This document shows positions 9,501 to 17,467 of a stretch of DNA of 38,504 bases, piece after piece. A program made the position numbers and the translations under genes. The DNA comes from Lewinellaceae bacterium (GTDB lineage: Bacteria > Bacteroidota > Bacteroidia > Chitinophagales > Saprospiraceae): NCBI GenBank assembly GCA_016713985.1, contig JADJOD010000044.1, positions 1 to 38,504 on the forward strand. The letters run 5' to 3'. The notes under the pieces were generated by a model. That model made no database searches, was not told where the DNA came from, and was given only the letters and a program-made list of their open reading frames with translations. Within the stretch, counting starts at the first letter, position 1, and each line of letters opens with the position of its first letter.

Positions 9501-12500
9501 CGATGCTTCCGACGCGTATTCTTTCGACCTGATCCAGCCGGGGGGTATCTGGCAAAACGGAAAAACGGGCGACGTCAACCCCGTTTTTCCTGCGGAAGCG
9601 CCCAGTCGCGACGTTTTTTATTGCACCACCGGTGCGCGGGCGACCGACCCCGCCGATACCCGTTGCGGCACCCAACTGAACCCGCTTATATATGCCCCAG
9701 GGCCACCCAATCCGCTTTTTTTGCCCGGAAACCCAGCTGCACCGGTCAGCCAACCGTGGCGAACACTCTGGTACACTTTCGAACTGGAAGGTTCCGGAAC
9801 AGCGTCCATTACCGCCAATATCCTGACATCAGGCACTGCGCGACCACTCATGGCCGTGTATGAAAGCAATCTGGATGCCACACAACCCTGGAGTGTTTTG
9901 AAAAACCTGGGAGACGGCGCTTTGTCAGCCGGCCTGACCCTGCTGGATGAAAACGTGGATTATTGGTGCGATGCCGATTACCAGTTCAGCGGCGTGGACC
10001 TGTCTTTCCCCAAAAACGGGTGTATTAAAAACCGGGTGCGTTATTTTTTGGTCGTCAGTTTCGACGCCGATGAGCCGAATTTCCCCGATCAGGCCATTTC
10101 CATTTCCATCAAATACGACGGCTCGCCGATTTACCCCGCTGATTACGACGAAAGTACAACCGCCAACGTCCTGAACGGCCTTGGGCAAACCCAGCCGCCT
10201 TACACCACCGCGCCACTTACACCGGGCAACACCTTCACCGGGCCGGATTTTTCGCTGTTGTGTTACACCAAAAATCCGGCGGACCCGACAACGGGATTTT
10301 GCGGCAACGGCGGCGAATCTGCCTGGTTCAAATTCGAGGTAACAACTACGGGGCAATTTTATGCCGCATTACAAAAGGTTGGCGGGGCAAGCGGTTGGTT
10401 CACCAGCCAATCCGACCTGACCGTTTGGCGGGAAGCCACTCCCGGCGGCCCCCTGACCCAATTGCCCTTATCGTATGAATATGTTTTCGCCGACCAACAT
10501 GAGTGGTTGAGCGGCTGCATCGGCCCCGGCGTGTATTATCTCCTGGTGCGTTCCTGTTCGAGCATCAATGAGTTGCAACCCTATCGCGCGGTGATCAGGC
10601 TCACGGACTCTCCCGGCGATTTCTGCACGAACGCCATACCGCTCGACGTGACCAATTTCCTGCCTTCATCGGCCACCGCTACCGTGGATTGCCACACCAT
10701 CGGCACAGACTTCGGTGAAACGACCGCTGCGGGCATGGGTTGCCTGTTCGGGCCGGCCGGCAAAAAGACGAGCTGGTTTCGGGTACATGTTGCCGCAGGC
10801 GCGAAAGTAGACCTCAATTTTAAATTAACGGAAAACCTCTCCGACGGCAACATCACGCTGAATCACCTCGCTTACCGGGTATTTTCTGGTTCCTGCGGCG
10901 CCCTTACCCCCGTTGTTTGCAGCGCATTAGGCAGCAACAGCATCACCCAAAACTGCCTCGGCCCCGGCGATTATTACATACAGGTGGCTATGCCGGAAAA
11001 AGTCGGCAACACGGCAGTGGAAGGCGCCATTACGCTGACCGTCACCGCATCGCCCAATACCGACTCGAACTGCATTCCGGCAAATCCGAACGCTCCGTTG
11101 GCAAATTTCGACTATTCAGTTGATTGTCAATTTATTAATTTCGCCAACTCATCCACCGCCGGAACGGACATCAGTTACCAATGGTTATTACCCGACGGCA
11201 CAAACAGCGCGCTTGCCGTACCGGCCTGGACGCCGCCGGGTGCCGGCGTTTACCCGGTGACACTCACGGTCACCAACACGGCAAACGGCCTGACCGCTAC
11301 TTTGACAAAAAATGTCACCGTAAATGCGCCATTCGCCAATTACCAACCCCTCGCCGACGGTGTGCTTTGCAACGGCATTGGTTCGGTCGTGCTGGACGCC
11401 ACCGTTCCCGGCTCGACGTACTTGTGGAGCGACAACTCCAGCGCGGCTACCTTAACAACAAATACGGCAGGCATTTTTGAGGTGTTGATCACAAACGGCG
11501 GCTGCGAAAAACGTGATACGGCAATCGTCACGGCCGTCAATGCCCAGGGAGCGATCGTAAAAACCATATGCCCCGGTGACACCATCACCATCGGCGGAAC
11601 GGTTTTCCACCAGGCGCATTCCAGCGGCATGGTCACCCTTCCGGCCGCACATCCATCGGGTTGCGACAGCATTCTGAACGTCTCCGTGGGTTTTTACCCG
11701 CCGGCGATCCAGTACTTCGACACGACGCTTTGCTCCAACCTGTCGTTTACCCTCGGCGGGCAAACGTTTTCGGCCGCCAACCCGTCCGGACAGGTAACAC
11801 TGCCGCAACAGGCCCAGCACGGCTGCGATTTATTACTGAATGTGGAGGCACAATTCACCCAGCCCGTAAATCTTTCCATACAAAAGACCTTGTGCAGCGG
11901 GCAGATTTTTGCCTACGGCGGATCGGTCTTTTCGGAAACCAACCCGGCGGCGACCGTCCTGCTGCCGGTATCCGTTCCGGGCGGGTGTGATACCCTAGTG
12001 GATGTCAACGTTTCGTTTTATCGACCCGATACGGCACAATTGGCTGTACAACGTTGTGCAAATCAAATATTTACGTTTGAAGGTTATACGTTTACACCTC
12101 AAAATCCGGATGGTTTTGTTACGCTGCCAGGGGCGGCGATGCTCGGTTGCGACAGTGTGGTTCAGGTTCAGGTGGCTTTTTTGCCGACCATTCAGGCAAG
12201 TGTACAACCGGTCCTTTGTGCCGGCAATTCCATCGTGATTCAGGGGCAAACGTGTTCGGAAAACAACCCTTCCGGCGTCATCCTGCTTCCGGGTTCGGGA
12301 GCCGGTTGTGATACCGTTCTAAACGTTTCCGTCCAGGTTTTACCCAAAATTGAAACCTGGTTGACACCAGACATTTGCCCCGGCGGTTCCGTACAGGTCG
12401 GTAATGACATTTTTGACGAAAATAACCCTTCCGGAAGTGTCCTTTTAAAAGCCGTAAATAATTGTGACAGCACGGTGCACGTCAATATCACTCCGCTGCC

Positions 12501-14598
12501 GCCGGCTACAGGCGCCATTTCAGGCACGTATTGCCACGGCGATACCGCCGTCATTTTCGGGCAAATTTTCACGGCCACACATCCCGGCGATGTCGTTGTA
12601 CAACCGGGTGTTGCGCCGAATGGTTGCGACAGCATCTGGACGGTTGACCTGTTTTTTAAATCCCTGCAAACTACTTCGGCGGACCAGACGGCCTGCCTCG
12701 GCACCTCGCTGCCGCTGAATGCGCCGCCGGGCGGCACAACTTATTCCTGGCAGGACGGCTCCACCCAACCCGTTTTTACCGCCGCACAGGATGGTGTTTA
12801 TTGGGTACAAACAATTGATGCTGAAGGTTGTACCATCAGGCAAGATTCTTTCGTCGTTCAATTCGGCGCATTGGCACAGCCGGCCGTTGCGGGCATCAGT
12901 ACCTGCGCGGGTGAACATGCCGTTTTTTCGGCAGGTGGTTCGTCCGGCCAGTTTCAGTGGTATGATGCACCAACCGGCGGAAACCTGCTGTTTACCGGTT
13001 CCGTTTTCGACGCCGGAGTATTAACCGCCGACAGTATATTTTGGGTGGAAGCGTTTCAAGCCAATGCACCGGGGTGTGTCAGCGCGCGTGTGCCGGTTTC
13101 CGCCGAGGTGCATCCACAGATTTTGAACAACGTGGATGCGACGCTTTGTGCATCGGAGCACTACGTGTTTGGCAGCCAAAACCTCTCACAATCAGGCATA
13201 TATGAGCAAACGTGGACGTCGGTGTACGGCTGTGACAGCACCGTCACACTGACGCTGACCGTATTGGACACCTTTTTCCAAAAAATCAGCGCGGTCATTT
13301 GCCACAACGGTTCCTACCAGTTACCCGATGGTCAGGTGATCAGTCAGGCGGGCATTTTTTCCGGAAAACTAACGGCGCAAAATGGCTGCGACAGCACCTG
13401 GGAGGTAAGTGTCACACAAAAAATGCTGATCACAAAAACGGAGTCCGCCTCGATATGCAATGGCAGTAACCTGCTGCTTCCCTGGGGTGAAACCGTCGCC
13501 GTGCCGGGAACTTACATCCGCCTGTTCCCCTACTCTTCCGGTTGCGACAGTTTGGAATGGGTGGTGAACGTGCAGGCGGCCGTCCCCGTTCAACCGGGAT
13601 TGGCGGCACAATCCGATTTTAACGGATTTGCCATCAGTTGTTCGGGAGCCTCGGACGGTCAGGCAGGTATATCGCCGGCAGGCGGCACGCCGCCCTACAC
13701 GATGTTGTGGAATACGGGCAATACCGAAACTCAACTCTCCGGCCTGGCCACCGGAACGTACACCGTGACCCTGACGGATGCTGCCGGATGCATCGCGCAG
13801 GAAGCCGTAACACTCATGGCGCCGCCAGTGCTCAACCTGATGACCCAAACCGTCTCGCCGGTTTGCCCGGATAACAAACAGGGCAGCGTGGAAGCAGAAG
13901 TCGCCGGAGGTGCGGGGCCGTATTTGTTTGCACTCGATGGCGGCGTATTTACACAAAATGCTGTTTTTCAAAACATTGGTCCCGGAACTTATAGCCTGAC
14001 CGTGCAGGATGCCAATGGCTGCGAAGCCACTTCAACGGCGATTATCGACGAACCGGTTGATTTTTCGGTGGGATTTGACCCGGCAGAACTGAAAATTCAT
14101 TTCGGCGACAGCCTGCAATTGCTGCCCGAAGTCGACTTTGTTCCCGATTCGGTTTCCTGGCAACCCGCAACGACAAGTTTGAGTTGTGCGGATTGCCTGG
14201 AACCGTGGGCAAAACCCTTTCATTCAACAGTTTATGAACTCACGGTGTGGAACGCGGCCGGTTGTTCGGCAACAGCCACCCTGCGGGTCCAGGTGGATCA
14301 GTCGACCCGAATTTTTATACCCACGATTTTCAGTCCGAATGACGACGGCCAAAACGATTATTTCCGCGTTTTTGCCGGTCCGGAATTGAAGGTCGTTCGT
14401 CGTTTGGCTGTTTTTAACCGCTGGGGTGAATCCGTGTTTGAAGCCCGGGATTTTTTGCCGGACTCGACCAAAGGCGCGTGGGACGGCAAGGCCCGGGGCA
14501 AGGACCTGAATCCCGGCGTTTTTGTCTGGGTCTGTGTGGTTGAACTTTCCGACGGGCGGGTGGAGACTTTGGAAGGGGATGTGACGCTGGTGCGGTGA
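6586..14598 (+). CDS. Giant T9SS-secreted modular surface protein with PKD, SprB repeats and type B sorting domain
   Basis: This is a 2670-residue protein. The ATG at 6586 opens a signal peptide (MKTPFSAFFGPVFLLF..., ending LQAQQ); an in-frame TTG/ATG at 6556 overlaps the promoter. Order of parts: residues ~22-1500, about eight loosely repeated modules of 150-180 residues (starts such as NDLCANAS, DDASDAYSF, GDFCTNAI) that resemble beta-sandwich adhesion or pre-peptidase modules; ~1503-1581, a PKD domain (ISYQWLLPDG...GVYPVTLTV); ~1655-2025, seven 65-residue 'C...NPSG.V.LP...GCDS' modules; ~2080-2180, an Ig-like domain (QFQWYDAPTGG); ~2180-2335, three variant GCDS modules; ~2345-2490, two SprB repeats (GGTPPYTMLWNTG); ~2575-2670, a gliding-motility type B sorting domain (IFSPNDDGQND, FNRWGESVFE). 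It is probably a cell-surface adhesin, exported by T9SS and held by a partner protein. No enzyme domain was recognised. Confidence 0.9.
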   Translation: MKTPFSAFFGPVFLLFSTFLQAQQPANDLCANASVIAISGAGYDYGIFTSGTADLANATGESGEYFYFALQGHVKSVWYEFTLTTRRNLKVEMSGAGLANAAITLYRPSNCLPGQSSLSGALNGDAGGFIENACSEYGTYRIQVTAPASLNASVVIKITLGCPSHLTDSKYDCPANAFAFNADNPLPQSSSSTGIHTIGCQSLDDTTEYACLPLPDKTEYRQSTWYVFKTGSKVDLLSFNCYLGSSGGKLGYRLLQGDVRPAGPAGLPQIACGLAKEDSYTRYIEFPCQLLPNTTYSIALYFHKDYMYTNFNLIARQRSETATGWPKPVQAPVAAANQLGALPDGGPTKWFDQFDCSAFISQNPCPPANPASGTVVIGTGNNAKTFDLATWATFTLSSDANVEFQYYNYNYYNAFHTRIFRKTLGNSCPSPDPATDLIYEFSGINGSADCLPQGDYSIQVLSSSVYPFQSATGFWNDWTYGNLGTDFEFRFNVQYLPANGLFMLDTPGAFDSINMFNPLQNNVLYNSTPAVFVCNNTVLPANGVCSGDTKAMYREFKLDEDGLLCMMNLRTDDYPDPPVHYELFQADANANANAQNTHNAGQTITGMTDYLGVCIDYDDNTYTPAGIDTFCTCATAGTYTLVSLGDSTNPGKGDAPKFRFKTLKTIHDSRANAETVALGPVPGAYTSQPDVFSCADNLGAMPPCGNRKKLIFRQFYLPSPAVVSISETGNNSSVLSLFQGQATDAASALALVTPGCFTTYEFTDECTPLDAGWYTVVSYGAGPNYTDKRIWNNLGNAADVGKTSKISISLAPAIIPNYNRPNKAYQAGTTDWTPLPPANPNAITGKLYTLGTEHFCAPDTPFISNSILPCAAGFNRIAFYVFTITKNSFVQIRGVDQGFYVEVFPFNVTASPASLLSVPPVYQCLSIEKDYRQICDLPPGTYTIAIFAANVHKGTSLTPSLYVEAVGASRFDDASDAYSFDLIQPGGIWQNGKTGDVNPVFPAEAPSRDVFYCTTGARATDPADTRCGTQLNPLIYAPGPPNPLFLPGNPAAPVSQPWRTLWYTFELEGSGTASITANILTSGTARPLMAVYESNLDATQPWSVLKNLGDGALSAGLTLLDENVDYWCDADYQFSGVDLSFPKNGCIKNRVRYFLVVSFDADEPNFPDQAISISIKYDGSPIYPADYDESTTANVLNGLGQTQPPYTTAPLTPGNTFTGPDFSLLCYTKNPADPTTGFCGNGGESAWFKFEVTTTGQFYAALQKVGGASGWFTSQSDLTVWREATPGGPLTQLPLSYEYVFADQHEWLSGCIGPGVYYLLVRSCSSINELQPYRAVIRLTDSPGDFCTNAIPLDVTNFLPSSATATVDCHTIGTDFGETTAAGMGCLFGPAGKKTSWFRVHVAAGAKVDLNFKLTENLSDGNITLNHLAYRVFSGSCGALTPVVCSALGSNSITQNCLGPGDYYIQVAMPEKVGNTAVEGAITLTVTASPNTDSNCIPANPNAPLANFDYSVDCQFINFANSSTAGTDISYQWLLPDGTNSALAVPAWTPPGAGVYPVTLTVTNTANGLTATLTKNVTVNAPFANYQPLADGVLCNGIGSVVLDATVPGSTYLWSDNSSAATLTTNTAGIFEVLITNGGCEKRDTAIVTAVNAQGAIVKTICPGDTITIGGTVFHQAHSSGMVTLPAAHPSGCDSILNVSVGFYPPAIQYFDTTLCSNLSFTLGGQTFSAANPSGQVTLPQQAQHGCDLLLNVEAQFTQPVNLSIQKTLCSGQIFAYGGSVFSETNPAATVLLPVSVPGGCDTLVDVNVSFYRPDTAQLAVQRCANQIFTFEGYTFTPQNPDGFVTLPGAAMLGCDSVVQVQVAFLPTIQASVQPVLCAGNSIVIQGQTCSENNPSGVILLPGSGAGCDTVLNVSVQVLPKIETWLTPDICPGGSVQVGNDIFDENNPSGSVLLKAVNNCDSTVHVNITPLPPATGAISGTYCHGDTAVIFGQIFTATHPGDVVVQPGVAPNGCDSIWTVDLFFKSLQTTSADQTACLGTSLPLNAPPGGTTYSWQDGSTQPVFTAAQDGVYWVQTIDAEGCTIRQDSFVVQFGALAQPAVAGISTCAGEHAVFSAGGSSGQFQWYDAPTGGNLLFTGSVFDAGVLTADSIFWVEAFQANAPGCVSARVPVSAEVHPQILNNVDATLCASEHYVFGSQNLSQSGIYEQTWTSVYGCDSTVTLTLTVLDTFFQKISAVICHNGSYQLPDGQVISQAGIFSGKLTAQNGCDSTWEVSVTQKMLITKTESASICNGSNLLLPWGETVAVPGTYIRLFPYSSGCDSLEWVVNVQAAVPVQPGLAAQSDFNGFAISCSGASDGQAGISPAGGTPPYTMLWNTGNTETQLSGLATGTYTVTLTDAAGCIAQEAVTLMAPPVLNLMTQTVSPVCPDNKQGSVEAEVAGGAGPYLFALDGGVFTQNAVFQNIGPGTYSLTVQDANGCEATSTAIIDEPVDFSVGFDPAELKIHFGDSLQLLPEVDFVPDSVSWQPATTSLSCADCLEPWAKPFHSTVYELTVWNAAGCSATATLRVQVDQSTRIFIPTIFSPNDDGQNDYFRVFAGPELKVVRRLAVFNRWGESVFEARDFLPDSTKGAWDGKARGKDLNPGVFVWVCVVELSDGRVETLEGDVTLVR
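11551..12657 (+). repeat. Tandem protein-coding repeats ('GCDS' modules)
   Basis: Inside the giant surface protein, seven tandem modules of about 160-200 bases each encode a first Cys (TICPGD, TLCSN, TLCSG, QRCAN, VLCAG, DICPG, TYCHG), a strand ending in G.xF, an NPSG-like turn, a hydrophobic LP strand, and GCDS/NCDS. Two conserved cysteines per module suggest a disulfide in each. Copies differ at the DNA level, so this is an old amplification rather than a recent slippage array. Three more divergent copies lie at about 13120-13590. Confidence 0.8.
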
Positions 14599-14627
14599 GG
14601 GGGTTGCTGGTATCTACAAAAATTGAT

Positions 14628-14799
14628 CGCTGGAGCGAGGCTCCGCCTCGTTTCGGCATCCGTTGGGCTTTGCCCATCGCATACCACCTCGTTCCCAGAG
14701 GATTGCAGTAGGAATTTTATTTAAATTTTTGATTTTGAATCATTTGTGTCGGGCCAAGCCCGCTTGGTACAGAGAACGAGGCATAGCCTTGCTCCAGCG
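14628..14799. repeat. Palindrome-rich intergenic element with 25-base inverted ends
   Basis: Left arm 14628-14652 and right arm 14775-14799 are inverted copies that match at about 21 of 25 positions. Between and within them are several perfect short hairpins: CGAGGC-TCC-GCCTCG, TGGGC-TTT-GCCCA, and CCAAG-CCCG-CTTGG. The element fills the gap between the + strand surface-protein gene (ends 14598) and the - strand gene ending at 14824, so it may also act as a two-way terminator. It has the look of a REP/MITE-like dispersed element, but copy number in the genome cannot be seen from here. Confidence 0.6.
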
Positions 14800-14823
14800 T
14801 ATGTGACGTAGCTTCACTCTTTC

Positions 14824-15738
14824 TTATTCGATCAAAATTTCGGATTTGATCATCGCATTCCGGTATCCATATTTTCCGCCGCCAACCATCCGGTCATCAA
14901 TCCGCCACGTTTCGCCAATAAACTTTATCCACGTAAGGGGTGATTCCTGGTGGAGCAGCAGCCCGAGTTTTTGCCCGTAGAATTTCAACTTTTCTCCCTT
15001 GATCACCTCGTGGTATGTGTATTGTTTGCCGGCATTTATCCATTCCATTGCCACAAAATAACCATTCGGTGGTATGGCCAGGTTGAACGGAGTTAAATCC
15101 ACAGTTATCCATTCGCCCCCTTTTTGTGCCTGCAAGATCACCTCGTCTTGCAGGAGATCATCGGAAGGTTGGCCATCGGCGCCGCAAGAGTAGACCCGCA
15201 GCCGGAACGGAGTCTGGTGTTTGTGCACCTTTGGGATATAAAAACCGGCACTTTTGATCCGGCCGGAAAAACCTTCCTTATTATCCATAAAAACAGCGAT
15301 CTGCGTCCATTTTGACATGCCATAAGTTGCCGAATTAGGCCCTTTGTGCGCCATCCCTTTTTCTTGTATATTTTTACCCTGAAAACTGGTAACGGTCACC
15401 TCACTGATCGCATATATTTGGGGGGTGAGTTTTATGGTATCCCCATGAATCAGCGCTGAAACCGGGATAAATTTGGGTTCGTATCCCAGGTTGCGAACGG
15501 TAACAATGCCATTTAAAAGGGATTCTTCCAGGGTTAGTTCAAATACGCCGGCGCTGTCGCATAAAGTACCCACACCTTTGCCTTCCAATTCAATCGTGCT
15601 GTATGGAACCCGTTCTCCGGTCAGTGAATCCTGCGTTATACCTGCGAGACGGATATTTTGCCCCAATCCCGCCTGGCTCAGGTGACTCGCAGCAACCAAA
15701 ATCAGCAATATATTCCAGTATTTATTTTTTTGCATCAT
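14824..15738 (-). CDS. Exported protein with carboxypeptidase-regulatory-like domain
   Basis: This 304-residue protein begins with a signal peptide (MMQKNKYWNILLILVAASHLSQAGLGQ). Residues ~30-105 form a CarboxypepD_reg-like beta-sandwich, recognisable by LAGITQDSLTGERVPYSTIEL, the turn GTLCDSAGVFELTL and NLGYEPKFIPV. The next stretch (YAISEVTVTS) resembles the lead-in to a TonB plug, but no receptor barrel follows. Instead residues ~130-300 form a separate beta-rich domain (FSGRIKSAGFYIPKVHK, PFRLRVYSCGADGQPS, GEWITVDLTPF) typical of uncharacterised Bacteroidota surface proteins with this N-terminal module. No sorting domain or catalytic motif was seen. It is transcribed divergently from the glycoside hydrolase gene that starts at 15985; function is unknown. 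Confidence 0.75.
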   Translation of the reverse strand: MMQKNKYWNILLILVAASHLSQAGLGQNIRLAGITQDSLTGERVPYSTIELEGKGVGTLCDSAGVFELTLEESLLNGIVTVRNLGYEPKFIPVSALIHGDTIKLTPQIYAISEVTVTSFQGKNIQEKGMAHKGPNSATYGMSKWTQIAVFMDNKEGFSGRIKSAGFYIPKVHKHQTPFRLRVYSCGADGQPSDDLLQDEVILQAQKGGEWITVDLTPFNLAIPPNGYFVAMEWINAGKQYTYHEVIKGEKLKFYGQKLGLLLHQESPLTWIKFIGETWRIDDRMVGGGKYGYRNAMIKSEILIE

Positions 15739-15984
15739 CCAGTATCGAACGTTGATTAAGGCAAATTCGCTGCATCAAGAACGGGTCGTGAGCCAGATCA
15801 TTATCCGTTATTGGTCAAAGTGTAATCACCTGCCGATAACAAGTGATAAAGCCGGCAAGCCAAACGGGAAAATAAAAATTCGCCCCCACCCGATCAGCCA
15901 AAATTTCCACCAAGGTTGTTCCTTTGCCAGACACAACCCGGTCGCAGCCAACCCGATAAACACGGCAGCGACTTTGTGGCACTG

Positions 15985-17442
15985 ATGAAAAATCCGCTTT
16001 TATATTGTTTTGTCTTTTTAGTGGCCTTCCGGCCGGCCTTCGCCCAGCCCTTGCAGTTGCTTCCGCAAAATCCGCATTACTTCCTTTATGAAGGCAAACC
16101 TGCGGTGATTGTCGGCTCGGGTGAACATTACGGCGCCGTAATGAACCTCAACTTTGACTACGACACCTACCTGAAGACCCTGAAAAACGACGGTTTGAAC
16201 ACCACACGTTTGTTTATGGGCGCCTACTACGAACAGCCGGGCGCTTTCGGCATTCAGCGAAACACGCTGGCCCCCGCAGAAGACCGTTTGTTGCTGCCCT
16301 GGAAAAAGACGGAAGGGGGCAAATACGATCTCCATCAATGGAACGAGGCCTATTTCGCTCGTTTACACGATTTTATGAAAAAAGCCGGTGAAAACGGGGT
16401 CATCGTGGAAGTAAATCTTTTTTCAGCCTATTACGGATCGGGCTGGTCGTATCATCCCTTTCACGGCAATAACAACCTCAACCGGACACCCGCCGATTTG
16501 CCGGCCAATCAGGTCAATACACTCGAAAACGGCGCTATTCTCCAGTTTCAGGAAGCATATGTGCAAAAACTCGTTGCGGAACTGAACCCCTACGACCATT
16601 TTTATTTCGAAATACAAAACGAACCCTGGGCGGATCAAAAAGATACCGTCCTCAGCTGGAACGACTATCTCCATCAGGACGACCTGAAATTAGCCTGGCA
16701 AAACTGGAAAAACACGCTGGAAGTTGCTTCCGAAAAATCATTAAACTGGCACAAAACGGTGTCGCAATGGATCGTCGACGGCGAAAAACCATTGAAAAAG
16801 AAACATTTGATCGCGCATAACGTCGCAAACTTCAAATTGCCCGTATTCCTCGACAATCCGCATATTTCCATTTACAATTTTCATTACGCATTTCCCGAAG
16901 CGGCAAGTATCAATTACGGGGTGAATAAAGTGATCGGCTTTAATGAAACCGGTTTTGCAGGAAAAGATGATGATACCTACCGCAGGCAGGCCTGGCGATT
17001 CATGATGAGCGGAGGTGGTTTGTTCAACCAACTGGATTATTCCTTTACACCTGGCCGTGAAAACGGTACGGACCTCACCAATGAAGCCCCCGGCGGTGGC
17101 GGCCCCGCGCTCAGAAAATCGTTCCGGGTTTTGAAAAACTACTTAGAAGGGCTGCAACTCGCAACGCTGAAACCGGACCGGTCGTTTGTCAAAAACGTGG
17201 AAGGCGCATTTTTTTACGCCATGAAAGACGCTCTATGCCGGGTTGTTTACCTCGAACCTTTATGGTCAAAACCCGCCGTCCTTCACCTCAACATCCCCAA
17301 AGGAATGTATACTGCGGAATGGACCGACGCCACCACCGGCATGCTTGTTAAAACGGAAAAAATAACCATTACTTCAACGGCCGGCACATTGACAAGTCCG
17401 CCCGGGGCGTATGATAAAGTGTTGAAATTGAAAAAATTGTAA
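15985..17442 (+). CDS. Secreted glycoside hydrolase, GH5-like (clan GH-A TIM barrel)
   Basis: This 485-residue protein starts at the ATG at 15985, which opens a signal peptide (MKNPLLYCFVFLVAFRPAFAQ). The body reads as a (beta/alpha)8 barrel of clan GH-A: an early strand and Arg region (LNTTRLFMGAYYEQPG), the acid/base Glu213 in FEIQNEPW at the end of strand 4, and a candidate nucleophile Glu321 in VIGFNETGFAG at strand 7. A small beta-sandwich follows from about residue 400 (VVYLEPLWSKPAVLHLNIPKG). Substrate cannot be deduced. It lies 25 bases before the GH140-like gene, in a run of enzymes for rhamnose/apiose glycans, so a plant pectin or related polysaccharide is likely. There is no T9SS sorting domain. 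Confidence 0.8.
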   Translation: MKNPLLYCFVFLVAFRPAFAQPLQLLPQNPHYFLYEGKPAVIVGSGEHYGAVMNLNFDYDTYLKTLKNDGLNTTRLFMGAYYEQPGAFGIQRNTLAPAEDRLLLPWKKTEGGKYDLHQWNEAYFARLHDFMKKAGENGVIVEVNLFSAYYGSGWSYHPFHGNNNLNRTPADLPANQVNTLENGAILQFQEAYVQKLVAELNPYDHFYFEIQNEPWADQKDTVLSWNDYLHQDDLKLAWQNWKNTLEVASEKSLNWHKTVSQWIVDGEKPLKKKHLIAHNVANFKLPVFLDNPHISIYNFHYAFPEAASINYGVNKVIGFNETGFAGKDDDTYRRQAWRFMMSGGGLFNQLDYSFTPGRENGTDLTNEAPGGGGPALRKSFRVLKNYLEGLQLATLKPDRSFVKNVEGAFFYAMKDALCRVVYLEPLWSKPAVLHLNIPKGMYTAEWTDATTGMLVKTEKITITSTAGTLTSPPGAYDKVLKLKKL

Positions 17443-17467
17443 CATACTTTCTACTGTTGGACTATTG

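Noticed and set aside
8572..9753. 393-residue antisense ORF inside the giant surface protein
   Set aside because: Arg/Gly-rich shadow of a strongly coding frame, with no recognisable motif.
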